Shown: positions 18,344-27,458, counted from the stretch's first letter. The stretch: 64,000 nt of DNA from Sphingobium sp. HWE2-09 (GCF_035989265.1 NZ_JAYKZX010000003.1:248001-312000); one strand, 5' to 3'. The notes: generated from the letters alone by a model not told the origin. A program made the numbers and translations.

Positions 18344-21181
18344 TCAGTCGAACTTGAAGCGAACACCCACCGCGAAGGTGCGATCGATCAGCAACGTGCT
18401 GGAATTGAACTCGGTCGGGTTGCCGACGTCGCCGAACTTGTAATAATTTTGCTGCTTCGCCTTGGTGATGTTTACTGCGTCGAAGGTAATGCCGATATCT
18501 TCGTTGACGTTCAGGGTCAGCTGGAAGTCCAGGCTCTTTTCCGGCGCGCGCCAGAAACCGATCGGGTTCGCAAAGGAGCGGCCCTCATTGCTCTGGAGGA
18601 AGCCCTTGCGCCAGATATAGGACAGGCGGGCGCCGACTGGACCCTTATCATAGGCCAGCGTGGCATTGTAGGACAGCTTCGACACGCCGAAGAAGGCCGA
18701 CTTGGTCGTGCCGGTGACTTCGCCTTCATTGTTGACGACCGGGATGGTCTGTTCGGAATCCAGGATCGTCGCGCTGCCGGTGAAGCCCAGACCGTCAAGG
18801 AAGGTGGGCAGGTAGGACGGGAAGTAGGTCAGCCCCAGTTCCAGACCTTTAAGCGTGCCGTTGGAAGCATTTTCCGGACGGGTGATGTTGAAAAATTCGG
18901 TGTAGGTTTCGTTGCGCGGCAGATAGTTGTTCGGAATGAACTCGCGCGCGGTCAGCGGTACGACCAGGCCGTTGATCTTGCGCTGGAAGGCCGTTGCATA
19001 GATGGCGCTGTTGCGATCGAAATACCATTCGATCGCAAGATCCATATTCTTCGAATGGGTCGCCCGCAGATTGGCGTTGCCCGCCGAGCCTGAGCCGAAA
19101 CCGATGCGCGACAGATCGCCCGTCAGCGACAGGTTGGGGTTCAGGTCGCCAAAGGCCGGACGGCGCAGCGTTTCGCCATAGTTGAAACGGATGCGCAGAT
19201 TGTCGGTAATATTGTAGCGCGCGGTGAAAGACGGCAGGAATTTTTCGGAACCGGTGGACACGGTGGTCCGGGCGAAATTGTTACCGCGATCGAAATAGTC
19301 GTAGAGGGTGTCGATCGCGACGAAGCGCACACCGCCCTGAAGCTGGAGCGGACGGCCGAAGATTTCGACCTCGCCATCAGCCACGATATAGGCGGCCAGA
19401 TTGCTTTCGTTGATGCCGAACACATGGCCGAACGTCATCTGGTCCGACAGCAGCAGGCCGGGGGCTACGGCGCGGTACAGCTGACGGATGGTGTCCTTGT
19501 TCATGCTGCGCGGGTCAGCCAATACCCAGCTGGTCGGAATGTCGGCGCGGCCGTCGAAGAAGCCGCTGTTGGTGAAGGGGGTGCCTTCGCTCAACTGATC
19601 CAGCGTAATGCCCAAGCCACCGGCGCCCTGATCGCGGACATAGCTGTCGGCATCGCGGTTGTCATAACGGAAGCCAGCCTTGATGCGACGCAGGAAGCCG
19701 TCGTCCCATTTATACTCGCCGTCCAGCGTCAGGGTCAGCGCGCTGCCGGTATTCTTCGTGCCGCTGTCGAACAGGTTGCCGACGGTCCACTTGCTGGCGT
19801 CAGTAAGCACTTCCTGGTTGGCGAAGCTATAGGCGGGCAGGCCACCACCCGCGTTGAAATCGACATTGAGGTCGAGAGGACCGCGATCGGTGCGGATGGC
19901 GAAGAAGGAGGTCTCGTTCTTGCTGTCCTGATAGGCGATGTCGGCCGAAATCTTGCCATTGCCGCCCACGTCCCATTTGGCGTTGAGCGCATAGACATAG
20001 CTGTCGGTCTTGTTGGTGGCCATGTCGCCGCTGTTGAAGCCGGCGACCGAACCAAGCTGGCGCGACTTAATGATATTCGTGCCTTCATACAATTCGAAGC
20101 TGTTGGCGACGTCCGTGGGCAGGTCGCCCCACCAGTCGGCAAAGCTGAAGTGCAGGCTGTTGAAGGTTTCGCCACGGAAGCCGGTGTAGAAGACTTCGGC
20201 GGTATAGACCGAGCTGTCGTTGGGCGCCCACTGGAGCGCAGCATTGATGGAAGGACGCTCACGCTTGCCGTAGAGGTCGGACGAGATGATGGCGTCGCGC
20301 GACAGATAATAGGGCGTTGCGACACCATTGATGTTCAGCGTCGATCCCGGCGCGGTCGGCAGACCGGCGTCAAGACCAGGCGTCCAGTTTTCGTTCGTGG
20401 CGCCGGGGAAGATGCGCTGCAACGGGGTCAAGCCCGAACCGGCTGGCGGGGTTTCGGTGGCGAACGGCACCATCGCGCCGGCCTGAAGGTTCTGGTTGCG
20501 ATACTGGGCCTTTGTGTAGCTGGCGTTCACCAGGAAGCCGATGTCGCCGATGCCGGTTTCCCAGCGGTTGCTTACGAGCAGCGCGACGTTGGCGTTGGCC
20601 TTGTCTGCCAGTTCCGAATAGACGCCGCGCGCTAGGCCGGAAATGGTGAAGCCGTCAAAGTCGAGCGGGCGGCGGGTCTGCACGTCGATCTGGCCGGCAA
20701 GGCCGCTTTCCAGTTGGTCTGCGGAGCGGGTCTTGTAAACGTCAACCTGCTTGACGAGGTTTGCGGAGACGTCCTGCAAGGCGAAGGACGTGCCTGCGGC
20801 CGTGAAGATGTTGCGGCCGTTCAGCGTGGTGAGCGGATCGGTCAGGCCGCGGATAGAGATGGTGGCCGCTTCGCCGCCGGCGCGGTCGGTAACCTGGATG
20901 CCTGTGACGCGCTGCAGCGCTTCTACGACGTTGTTGTCCGGCAATTTGCCGACATCTTCCGACACGATCGAATCAACGATCTGGATCGATTGCTTGCGGA
21001 CATTCAGTGCGCCGACGATCGAAGCGCGGACGCCGGTAACGACGATGTCGGCGGTTTCGCCATCGGCGGCCTGGGGTGCAACCGCCGGTTCGGCATCAGG
21101 GGCGGTCTGGGCGTGCGCGGCCCCTGCCAGCATCAGCGCGAATATGGACGCGGAACCGAGTGCGATCGGCTTGAAAGCCAT
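18344..21181 (-). CDS. TonB-dependent receptor of the oligosaccharide-uptake (TonB-Xanth-Caul) type
   Basis: 945-aa outer-membrane active transporter. Signal peptide ends at AGAAHAQ; a TonB-box-like ADIVVTGVRASI follows; the plug domain has VVEALQRVTGIQVTDRAGGE, ISIRGL and NGRNIFTAAGT; the barrel runs to the C-terminal FAVGVRFKFD with terminal aromatic. ATG 21181 has GGGGAGGA in front; an in-frame extension to 21466 is not supported. Its position before two GH43 enzymes and arabinose genes points to arabino-oligosaccharides as substrate (inference). A palindromic operator candidate lies at 21225-21237 in its promoter region. Confidence 0.92.
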   Translation of the reverse strand: MAFKPIALGSASIFALMLAGAAHAQTAPDAEPAVAPQAADGETADIVVTGVRASIVGALNVRKQSIQIVDSIVSEDVGKLPDNNVVEALQRVTGIQVTDRAGGEAATISIRGLTDPLTTLNGRNIFTAAGTSFALQDVSANLVKQVDVYKTRSADQLESGLAGQIDVQTRRPLDFDGFTISGLARGVYSELADKANANVALLVSNRWETGIGDIGFLVNASYTKAQYRNQNLQAGAMVPFATETPPAGSGLTPLQRIFPGATNENWTPGLDAGLPTAPGSTLNINGVATPYYLSRDAIISSDLYGKRERPSINAALQWAPNDSSVYTAEVFYTGFRGETFNSLHFSFADWWGDLPTDVANSFELYEGTNIIKSRQLGSVAGFNSGDMATNKTDSYVYALNAKWDVGGNGKISADIAYQDSKNETSFFAIRTDRGPLDLNVDFNAGGGLPAYSFANQEVLTDASKWTVGNLFDSGTKNTGSALTLTLDGEYKWDDGFLRRIKAGFRYDNRDADSYVRDQGAGGLGITLDQLSEGTPFTNSGFFDGRADIPTSWVLADPRSMNKDTIRQLYRAVAPGLLLSDQMTFGHVFGINESNLAAYIVADGEVEIFGRPLQLQGGVRFVAIDTLYDYFDRGNNFARTTVSTGSEKFLPSFTARYNITDNLRIRFNYGETLRRPAFGDLNPNLSLTGDLSRIGFGSGSAGNANLRATHSKNMDLAIEWYFDRNSAIYATAFQRKINGLVVPLTAREFIPNNYLPRNETYTEFFNITRPENASNGTLKGLELGLTYFPSYLPTFLDGLGFTGSATILDSEQTIPVVNNEGEVTGTTKSAFFGVSKLSYNATLAYDKGPVGARLSYIWRKGFLQSNEGRSFANPIGFWRAPEKSLDFQLTLNVNEDIGITFDAVNITKAKQQNYYKFGDVGNPTEFNSSTLLIDRTFAVGVRFKFD

Positions 21182-21224
21182 TTGATAATCCTCCCCTAGA
21201 GCTGGCGCTTGTACCACGCGTGAA

Positions 21225-21237
21225 TTACTCTGACTAA
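21225..21237. promoter_or_regulatory. Candidate FadR/GntR operator before the TonB receptor
   Basis: TTACTCTGACTAA differs at one symmetric position from the perfect palindrome at 22885-22897 and fits the GntR-type pattern TNGTNNNACNA except for that base. It lies 44 bases upstream of the receptor start codon. Confidence 0.45.
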
Positions 21238-21370
21238 TTATTGCTCCGACAATTGAATCGCAAGCGGAATTTTGCAAGGGTGACCTAAAACCTACTGACG
21301 TTGTGACAATATTGCCGCAGCGGCACATGCTGGGATTTCGAGGGTTGCCGCTCATAGGCAAACATAAGCA

Positions 21371-21400
21371 GAGGCCAGCCACCCAAAGGTGGCCAGCCTC
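21371..21400 (-). terminator. Hairpin downstream of GH43 gene
   Basis: GAGGCCAGCCACC (21371-21383) faces GGTGGCCAGCCTC (21388-21400), a long near-perfect stem with a short loop, 34 bases past the GH43 stop on the minus strand. No strong T-run follows. Confidence 0.5.
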
Positions 21401-21434
21401 CTGCGCCCTTAATTTGTCGGACTTGGCGTAATAG

Positions 21435-22871
21435 TCAGTCCGCGCGCCAATAGGCCGTAGCGTCACGACTGTTTACCAGGCGGATCTGATCGTCGGTGGT
21501 GCCCAGCGCCTTGCCTGGCGCCGCGATGGCGGCGAAGCGGACCGTGCCGCTCCGGGCGTTGGCAAGTCGGACGAACTGGCTGCGCAGCGTGAAGTCGGGG
21601 GTTTTGCTGTCCTTTTCCAGAGTGACCGATCCGTCCTTTTTGGCGACCAGATAATGGTCGGACAGCAGGATGGGGGACAGCATGATGCTTTGCTTGCCCG
21701 CGCGGCCGGGGATCTGGCGGAACTGGGTTTGCGCCAGAGCAGGGTTGCCAGCAACCAGCCGAACACCGTCATGCGCCAGAAGTCGCTTTGGGTCGGCGGC
21801 GGAGATGAAGCGCTTCGGCAGGGGGCCGTTACCCACAGGGACGCCGAAATCGGGGGTGCCTTCGGCGGTATAATAAAGGCGCTGGACGCGTGTGTGACGG
21901 TCGGGGTTGAACAGCGGATCGCCCTGGATCGCCTCATAATCGCGACCATGATAGACTAGGATGTCGCGACCCTTTTCATCGACCGTAAAGCTGTTGTGGC
22001 CGGGGCCATAGACGCTGGTTGCCCTGTTGGTGACGAAGACCGGCTGGGGCGATTTGGTCCAGCTTTTGGCGTCGAGCAGATCGGCATTTTCGTCCGCCGT
22101 CAAAAGGCCCAGGCAGTAGCGCGCGTCGGTGGCGCTGGCCGAATAGGTCATGAACAGACGGCCGTTGCGGTGCAGGACAGCAGGGGCTTCGGCCACCTTA
22201 TAGCCTTGAATTTCCCAGTCCAGCGTCGGCACAGCGATGCGCGTGACCTGGCTGCCCAGCTTGAGCGGCGATTCCAGCTTGGCGATATAAAGGTTGCTGT
22301 TCGTGTCGATACCCGGCTCCCGCTGCGCCCATACCATGTAGCGGACGCCCTTATGCATAAAGACGGTCGAATTGAGATTGAAACTGTCCCAGGGCGTTTG
22401 CAGTTCACCCAGCACGCTCCATTTGCCGGTCATGGGATCGGCGCCGTCGCAGATGACGGCGTAGGTGCGGATACGGAACACGTCATCGCCGCCGCCGCTG
22501 GGCCCGGCCGCGAAATACATGATCCACTTGCCGTCGATCTGGTGCAGTTCGGGCGCCCACAGGAAGCCCGAGCGCGGGCCGCTGGCTTCGTGGCGCCAAA
22601 GCACCGCTTCGGTCGCGGTGGAGAGGCCCGCGATCGTCTTGGAGCGGCGCAGCACTAGCCGGTCATATTCGGGGACGGAGCCGGTAAGATAGTAGAAGCC
22701 GTCGTCATGGCGGAAGATCTGGGCATCGGCCCGCTGCTTGACCACCGGGTTGACCGGGCCGGGCGCAGCGGACGGGGCCGATACGGCGGCGCGCACGATA
22801 GCTGGAGCCGCGGACATGGCGGCGGCGCTGCCGATGAAGCTACGACGGGATAGGTTGAGGCGCATCATCAT
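21435..22871 (-). CDS. Glycoside hydrolase family 43 (probable alpha-L-arabinofuranosidase), Tat-exported
   Basis: 478-aa enzyme. Residues 1-29 are a twin-arginine signal (SRRSFIGSAAAMSAA). The five-bladed GH43 domain follows: DAQIFRHDDGFYYLTGS (start of blade one), SGFLWAPELHQIDGKWIMYF (WAPE), and KVAEAPAVLHRNGRLFMTYS with the catalytic acid Glu in AEAP. The C-terminal ~120 residues look like a beta-trefoil carbohydrate-binding module. Expected to release arabinose from arabinan or arabino-oligosaccharides outside the cytoplasm. Three ATGs in a row (22871, 22868, 22865) follow GGAGAG; spacing favours the second or third. A perfect operator palindrome sits just upstream. Confidence 0.88.
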   Translation of the reverse strand: MMMRLNLSRRSFIGSAAAMSAAPAIVRAAVSAPSAAPGPVNPVVKQRADAQIFRHDDGFYYLTGSVPEYDRLVLRRSKTIAGLSTATEAVLWRHEASGPRSGFLWAPELHQIDGKWIMYFAAGPSGGGDDVFRIRTYAVICDGADPMTGKWSVLGELQTPWDSFNLNSTVFMHKGVRYMVWAQREPGIDTNSNLYIAKLESPLKLGSQVTRIAVPTLDWEIQGYKVAEAPAVLHRNGRLFMTYSASATDARYCLGLLTADENADLLDAKSWTKSPQPVFVTNRATSVYGPGHNSFTVDEKGRDILVYHGRDYEAIQGDPLFNPDRHTRVQRLYYTAEGTPDFGVPVGNGPLPKRFISAADPKRLLAHDGVRLVAGNPALAQTQFRQIPGRAGKQSIMLSPILLSDHYLVAKKDGSVTLEKDSKTPDFTLRSQFVRLANARSGTVRFAAIAAPGKALGTTDDQIRLVNSRDATAYWRAD

Positions 22872-22884
22872 CTCTCCAGAACTG

Positions 22885-22897
22885 TTAGTCGGACTAA
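22885..22897. promoter_or_regulatory. Perfect 13-bp operator palindrome before GH43 gene
   Basis: TTAGTC G GACTAA is a perfect 6-1-6 inverted repeat matching the GntR-family pattern TNGTNNNACNA. It lies between the two GH43 genes, 14 bases before the first ATG of the downstream one. Related sites stand at 21225 and 26366, so a binding site for the FadR-type protein at 26457 is proposed. Confidence 0.55.
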
Positions 22898-22901
22898 TAA
22901 A

Positions 22902-23939
22902 TTAATATTGCGCAACGGGCCAGCCGTCCGGTCCCCAGGTGATGGGCGCGATGCGCAGCGTAGGGGCGCCTTTCGCCTGCTTGTCATAGGCGTGATAGAC
23001 CACATAGTCCTTGCCGTTCATCTCATGCAGCCACCCTGCATGGCCGGGGCCGCGAAAACGCTGTTGCTCCTGCAGGTCGGCATGCAGGAAGATGGTGCCG
23101 CCGCCGTTCATCAACGGGCTGCCATCTTTGCCCAGATAGGGGCCAGTGATCGCCTTCGATCGGCCGATGACGGTATAATAGGTGCTGTTCACGCCCTTGC
23201 AGCAATAGTCGTAGCTGACCATCAGCCAGTAATAACCGCCATGATCGATGATGAAGGGCGCTTCCACCGGAGCCGGACCACCGGCGGGGGCGGGGCGCCG
23301 GGCGATGCTGACGGGTTCAGCCTTAGGGTCTTTGGGCTTGCCGGTCTTTGGGTCCAGTTCGAAAAGCTTTATACCGGTCCAGAAGCTCCCCAGCGACAGC
23401 CAGTGGCGGCCTTCCCGATCGATGATGAAATTGGGGTCGATGGCGTTATAGTCGCTGTCCTTCGTGGACATGACGACCAAGCCTTCGTCGCGCCAGCCAT
23501 AATTTTTCGCTGTCGGATCCAGCGTCGGGCTGGTGGCAAGGCCGATGGCCGAGCGATTGAAGCCGAAGGTCGATACCGAATAATAAAGGCGGTAGCGGCC
23601 GTTGACGTAGCTGATGTCGGGTGCCCATATGCCATCGCTGCCGGGGATGGCGTCCTTCGCCCAGGCGGGCAAAGCCGTGAAAATCGGGTCGCCCGCGGTC
23701 CAGGTGACCAAATCCTTCGACGTGCGCGTTTCGATCAGCCGCTTGCCATGGCCAGTGCTGAATATGTGATAGGTGTCGCCTTCGCGCGCGATGACGGGAT
23801 CATGAGTCGGCACAAGGTCGCCGGTTAGGCGGCTGTTAAGGCTGGCGCCTGCCAGTTGCGCAGGCTGCTGGGCGCAGGCGATGCCCCCTGCCGCTATCAG
23901 GGCGAGGCCCGCCAGACTTGTCATGATGTGCTGCCTCAT
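22902..23939 (-). CDS. GH43 arabinan endo-1,5-alpha-L-arabinosidase
   Basis: 345-aa secreted enzyme. Signal peptide cleaved after GGIACAQ. GH43 catalytic residues are readable: general-base Asp in THDPVIAREGDTYHIF, the pKa-modulating Asp in YNAIDPNFIIDREGRHWLS, and general-acid Glu in VEAPFIIDHGGYYWLMVS. SDGIWAPDISYVNGRYRLYY is the typical second blade. This set matches endo-arabinanases, cleaving alpha-1,5-arabinan. ATG 23939 follows GGAGAGG. It sits upstream of the other GH43 gene in the same direction. Confidence 0.9.
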   Translation of the reverse strand: MRQHIMTSLAGLALIAAGGIACAQQPAQLAGASLNSRLTGDLVPTHDPVIAREGDTYHIFSTGHGKRLIETRTSKDLVTWTAGDPIFTALPAWAKDAIPGSDGIWAPDISYVNGRYRLYYSVSTFGFNRSAIGLATSPTLDPTAKNYGWRDEGLVVMSTKDSDYNAIDPNFIIDREGRHWLSLGSFWTGIKLFELDPKTGKPKDPKAEPVSIARRPAPAGGPAPVEAPFIIDHGGYYWLMVSYDYCCKGVNSTYYTVIGRSKAITGPYLGKDGSPLMNGGGTIFLHADLQEQQRFRGPGHAGWLHEMNGKDYVVYHAYDKQAKGAPTLRIAPITWGPDGWPVAQY

Positions 23940-24018
23940 GTGGGCCTCTCCATTATCTAATGAGTCGGTGTTCAGGGGGGGAGCGTGCGACGATTCTGCC
24001 CTCAGCCCGCGCCAAATT

Positions 24019-24313
24019 TTATTGCAGGTCGACTATGGCCGCCAGCTTGGTCGGCAGCGTCACGGTCAATGTGCCGACGCCGATTTGCGCGCCGGTGAGG
24101 GCGACGGGCTTGACGGTTTCCGGCCCGCGGAATGTGATGTGCGACGTGATCGCCGGCGCGGTCAGGATGCCGTTGCCCGGATGTTCGGCGAACGGGGTTA
24201 AAGATCGCCTTGTCATAAATCGCACCGGGCTTGCCGGCGTGAATGGTGGCGGTCGCCAATGCGCTGGCGCACAGCAGCAGAGCAGCAATGGCGCAGCGCA
24301 GGCATTTCATCAT
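24019..24313 (-). pseudogene. GH51 alpha-L-arabinofuranosidase with internal deletion and frameshift
   Basis: The first ~40 codons encode a signal peptide and the family start (ATIHAGKPGAIYDKAIF), and the last ~55 codons match the C-terminal beta-sandwich (LTAPAITSHITF, then LTVTLPTKLAAIVDLQ and stop). The roughly 400 residues holding the catalytic barrel are missing. A one-base insertion near 24196 (TTTAACCCCGTTC in place of the TTTGGCCAGTTC expected for the family) also breaks the frame: NPFAEHPGN is read only after shifting. A strong GGGAGGGG ribosome site still precedes ATG 24313. A dead gene of the arabinan locus. Confidence 0.75.
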
Positions 24314-24332
24314 TCGTCCCCTCCCGTCGGAC

Positions 24333-25259
24333 CTAGTCATGAAATGCGTGCGTGGTTTCACGGCGTCCGCGCAGGAAGGCGTCCGCGACCAGCCGCAGCG
24401 GGCTGGTGTCCACATCCGACTGGCCGCCCCGGATCAGTGCGGCGAAGCGGGCGTAGAGGCCGGCATATTCGACATCCTCGCCGTGGTCTGTACCGCTGGG
24501 CAGGGTCAGCACCGCACCGCCTTTTGCCAGCTTTAGCGTCCCTGCGTCGGTTTCAACCAGTATGTCCCAGCTTTGCGGGCCAGTCTGGCGCCAATCGAGG
24601 TCCATGTGGATCGGCGCGCCCACCGTATCGCGGAACATCATGTCGGCGGCGATCGGCGCGGCGCGATTTTCGGGAAGCACCAATGTCGCGTCCTGCAGGA
24701 AGAAGGGGTGCGGCAGGATGTGGGTAACGATCGACAGCGCATTGATACCCGGATCGAAGACGCCAAGCCCGCCAGGTTGCCAGATCCAGGCCTGCCCAGG
24801 ATGCCAGACGCGCACATCCTCGCGCCAGATGATCGACACTTTCTTGATCTCGCGCTCGGCCAGCCAAGCGCGCGCCGGGGCAACCCCGGCGGCAAAACGG
24901 CTGTGCCAGGCGGCGAACAGGCTGACGTCCATTTTGTCGGCGTGCCCCTGCAACGCCTCCACTTCCGCCAGGGTCGCGCCGGGCGGCTTTTCCAGGAACA
25001 GGTGGATGCCCTTCGTCAGCGCCTGCATCGCCAGGTCGTAGCGGACCTGGGGCGGAGTGCAGAGCGCGATTGCGTCCACCGCCGGTCCGTCAGCCAGCAG
25101 GTCGTCCAGGCTGGCGTGATGCGACACGCCGTCCAGCCCGTCATCATGGGGGCTGACGGTGGCCGCCAGAGTAAAAGCGCTGTTGTTCACGATGGCGGGC
25201 ACATGCTGATCGCGTGCGATCTTGCCGATGCCCACGATCGCGATACGGATATGGTCCAT
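24333..25259 (-). CDS. L-arabinose (D-galactose) 1-dehydrogenase, Gfo/Idh/MocA family
   Basis: 308-aa cytoplasmic NAD(P)-dependent enzyme oxidising L-arabinose (or D-galactose) to the lactone, first step of the oxidative arabinose pathway. Rossmann motif IAIVGIGKIARDQHVPAI at the N-terminus, EKPPGATLAEVEAL with the family Lys, and the block EDVRVWHPGQAWIWQPGGLG plus FDPGINALSIVTHILP, which closely follow the Azospirillum enzyme as I remember it. Length matches (about 309 aa). The AraD1-type gene ends 9 bases upstream, so they form one operon. Substrate preference between arabinose and galactose cannot be read from sequence. Confidence 0.88.
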   Translation of the reverse strand: MDHIRIAIVGIGKIARDQHVPAIVNNSAFTLAATVSPHDDGLDGVSHHASLDDLLADGPAVDAIALCTPPQVRYDLAMQALTKGIHLFLEKPPGATLAEVEALQGHADKMDVSLFAAWHSRFAAGVAPARAWLAEREIKKVSIIWREDVRVWHPGQAWIWQPGGLGVFDPGINALSIVTHILPHPFFLQDATLVLPENRAAPIAADMMFRDTVGAPIHMDLDWRQTGPQSWDILVETDAGTLKLAKGGAVLTLPSGTDHGEDVEYAGLYARFAALIRGGQSDVDTSPLRLVADAFLRGRRETTHAFHD

Positions 25260-25268
25260 GTCTATGGC

Positions 25269-26261
25269 TCAGAGCTGCATGGCCGCGACCTGAACCGGTT
25301 CGGCGCGGGCCAGCGGGTTGCGCACCGGCAGGGTGAAGGGCGCGGCGATGATTTCGAAGATGTCGCCTTCTTCCGGCACGATGCCGTCGCTGAACGACAG
25401 TGTGGCCGTGCCGAAGAAATGGACATGGACATCGCCCACGCGGCGGAACAGGTCATATTTGAAATGATGATGTTCCAGATTGGCGAAGCTGTGCGACATA
25501 TTGCCTTCGCCCGACAGAAACGGCTTTTCCCAGAGGGTCTCGCCGTTGCGCACGATGCGGCTGGCCCCTTCGATATGATCGGGCGGGGTGCCGACCAGCA
25601 GTTCCGGGCCAAGCGCGGCCTGCCGCAGCTTGCTATGGGCGAGCCATAGATAATTATGCCGTTCGGTCACATGGTCGCTAAACTCGTTGGCGAGCGCGAG
25701 GCCGAGACGATAGGGCGTTCCATCCTCCCCGATGATGTAGATGCCCGCCAGTTCCGGTTCCTCGCCGCCATCCTTGGCGAAGGCAGGCATGGTCAGCGGA
25801 TCGCCCGGGCCGACCAGCTGCGATCCGTCGCCCTTGTAGAACCATTCGGGCTGCTGACCGACGTCGCCTGTGGCAGGCTTTCCGCCTTCCAGCCCTTCCA
25901 GGAACATGCGCATCGAATCGGTCTGCTTTTCGGCGGCGGCGGCTTCGCGATGCATTTTGTCGCGACCTTCGGCGGACCCCAGATGGGTAAGGCCGGTGCC
26001 GGTCAGCTGGACATGCGCATCGTCATTATGATCTATCGGGGCGAGCAGACGGTTCGCGGCAAATTCGGCGGCGATATCCACCGCTGCGCCCTGTCCGGCG
26101 GCATCGACAGCAGCGGTCAGGCTGATCCTTTGCGCGATCGCGTGCAGCGCCAGCGCGCGGATGGAGGCGAAGCCGGGCACGACATGCGCTGTGTCGCCCC
26201 GCGCGGCGATAACCGTCCGCTCGCCGCTGTCCGAACGGCGCTGCAACAGGCGCAATGTCAT
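25269..26261 (-). CDS. AraD1-type dehydratase (fumarylacetoacetate hydrolase fold)
   Basis: 330-aa protein of the FAH superfamily, the GguC/AraD1 group thought to dehydrate L-2-keto-3-deoxyarabonate to alpha-ketoglutarate semialdehyde. Seen: YKGDGSQLVGPGDPLTMPAF, the metal-binding GEEPELAGIYIIGEDGTPYR (Glu-x-Glu), LANEFSDHVTE and WLAHSKLRQAALGPELLVG. ATG 26261 is preceded by GGAGGAGAA. It heads the minus-strand operon with the dehydrogenase and faces the FadR-type regulator across a 195-base promoter region. The intermediate lactonase and arabonate dehydratase are not in the window. Confidence 0.85.
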   Translation of the reverse strand: MTLRLLQRRSDSGERTVIAARGDTAHVVPGFASIRALALHAIAQRISLTAAVDAAGQGAAVDIAAEFAANRLLAPIDHNDDAHVQLTGTGLTHLGSAEGRDKMHREAAAAEKQTDSMRMFLEGLEGGKPATGDVGQQPEWFYKGDGSQLVGPGDPLTMPAFAKDGGEEPELAGIYIIGEDGTPYRLGLALANEFSDHVTERHNYLWLAHSKLRQAALGPELLVGTPPDHIEGASRIVRNGETLWEKPFLSGEGNMSHSFANLEHHHFKYDLFRRVGDVHVHFFGTATLSFSDGIVPEEGDIFEIIAAPFTLPVRNPLARAEPVQVAAMQL

Positions 26262-26365
26262 GAAAATTCTCCTCCCGCGCGCCGCATGGGCGCTTTATTC
26301 AAATCACAAAAACGTTCACTGCGCGCCTGTTCCTATCGACCGGCGCGACAGCCAAAACCAATCTA

Positions 26366-26378
26366 TTACTCCGACATA
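26366..26378. promoter_or_regulatory. Candidate operator between AraD1 and FadR-type genes
   Basis: TTACTCCGACATA matches 10 of 13 positions of the palindrome TTAGTCCGACTAA. It lies in the shared promoter region of the arabinose operon and its divergent regulator, where autoregulation would be expected. Confidence 0.4.
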
Positions 26379-26456
26379 TTATAGGACGATAGTATTAGCA
26401 ATGCTTGTGTTATCGGAATGGATATGCCTCATTGGGGGAAGGTAAGGGGAGCGGAA

Positions 26457-27221
26457 ATGGTGAAGGGCGATCCGTCTTTGCGCGGGATTGAGGCAGAAAA
26501 AGGCAGCAGGGTCAAGGCCGTCCGGGGGCCGGGGCGGCGGCTGCACGGTGCGATCGCGCACAAGCTGGGCATGGCGATTTTGTCGGGCCATTATGCGCCC
26601 GACGACGTGCTGTCGAGCGAAGTCGCCTTTGCCGAGGAACTGGAAGTATCGCGCAGCGCCTATCGCGAGGCGATCCAGGTGCTCACCGCCAAGGGGCTGG
26701 TCGAAAGCCGTCCGAAGGCGGGCACGCGGGTATTGCCGCGCAATCGCTGGAACCTGCTCGATCCCGAAGTGCTGGCTTGGGCCTTTGTCGGGGAACCGGA
26801 CATCCAGTTCGTGCGCGATCTGTTCGAATTGCGCGCCATCGTCGAACCGGCCGCTGCTCGGCTGGCGGCGCAGCGACGCGACAAGGATGATCTGCGCATC
26901 ATGAAGGACGCGCTGGCCGCGATGCGCCGCCATACGCTGGCGACCGAGCAGGGCCGCGCGGCGGATCGCGATTTTCATAACGCCATCCTGCACGCGACCC
27001 GCAACGACGCGCTGATGGTGCTGACCGCCAGCATCGGCGCGGCGGTGAACTGGACCACGCAATATAAGCAACGCGCCCGCGCCCTGCCGCGCAACCCGAT
27101 CCCCGACCATGTGCGCGTTTATGATGCGATCGCGGCGGGCGACGAACAGGCTGCCGCCGAGGCGATGGGAGTACTGGTCGATCTGGCGCTGGAGGATACG
27201 GCGAGCGCGATGGGGCGGTAA
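26457..27221 (+). CDS. FadR/GntR-family transcriptional regulator
   Basis: 254-aa regulator. Winged HTH at about 30-95 (LGMAILSGHYAPDDVLSSEV, then YREAIQVLTAKGLVESRPKAGTRV) and an all-helical FCD ligand-binding domain (VRDLFELRAIVEPAAARLAA; DRDFHNAILHATRNDALM) with the metal-site Asp/His residues. Probably represses the arabinan/arabinose genes and is released by a pathway sugar acid. ATG 26457 has AAGGGGAG upstream; ATG 26418 is weaker. Divergent from AraD1 gene; three operator-like palindromes in the locus support the assignment (inference). Confidence 0.9.
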   Translation: MVKGDPSLRGIEAEKGSRVKAVRGPGRRLHGAIAHKLGMAILSGHYAPDDVLSSEVAFAEELEVSRSAYREAIQVLTAKGLVESRPKAGTRVLPRNRWNLLDPEVLAWAFVGEPDIQFVRDLFELRAIVEPAAARLAAQRRDKDDLRIMKDALAAMRRHTLATEQGRAADRDFHNAILHATRNDALMVLTASIGAAVNWTTQYKQRARALPRNPIPDHVRVYDAIAAGDEQAAAEAMGVLVDLALEDTASAMGR

Positions 27222-27458
27222 ATCCTTCCTGGAACGGCGCGCGCGCGGAGGGCGTGATCGAGGGGAAATGCGCAACGTCGCGCTGTCCCTCTCCACCACC
27301 GCCTTCGACAAGTGAGCAGAGACCCTCAATGCCAACCATTAAAATGATCGTGAAACAGATTCAGGAGAACGTCCCGCCCGGAATTGGCGAATACATGGCG
27401 ACCGGCCCATCGTGAACAAGGTGTACTCGATCGTCATCGCCTCTCTGACCGCGACTGA

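Noticed and set aside
19424..20635. 403-codon plus-strand frame inside the TonB receptor
   Set aside because: Antisense shadow of a clear receptor with plug and barrel motifs; no ribosome site or family signal.
24573..25649. 358-codon plus-strand frame over the arabinose dehydrogenase and AraD1 genes
   Set aside because: Spans two intact minus-strand genes; low-complexity His/Arg/Gln-rich product typical of antisense.
27222..27458. Possible 28-codon ORF at 27330 (MPTIKMIVKQIQ...)
   Set aside because: Very short, no recognisable family, and it lies between convergent genes; not enough support.
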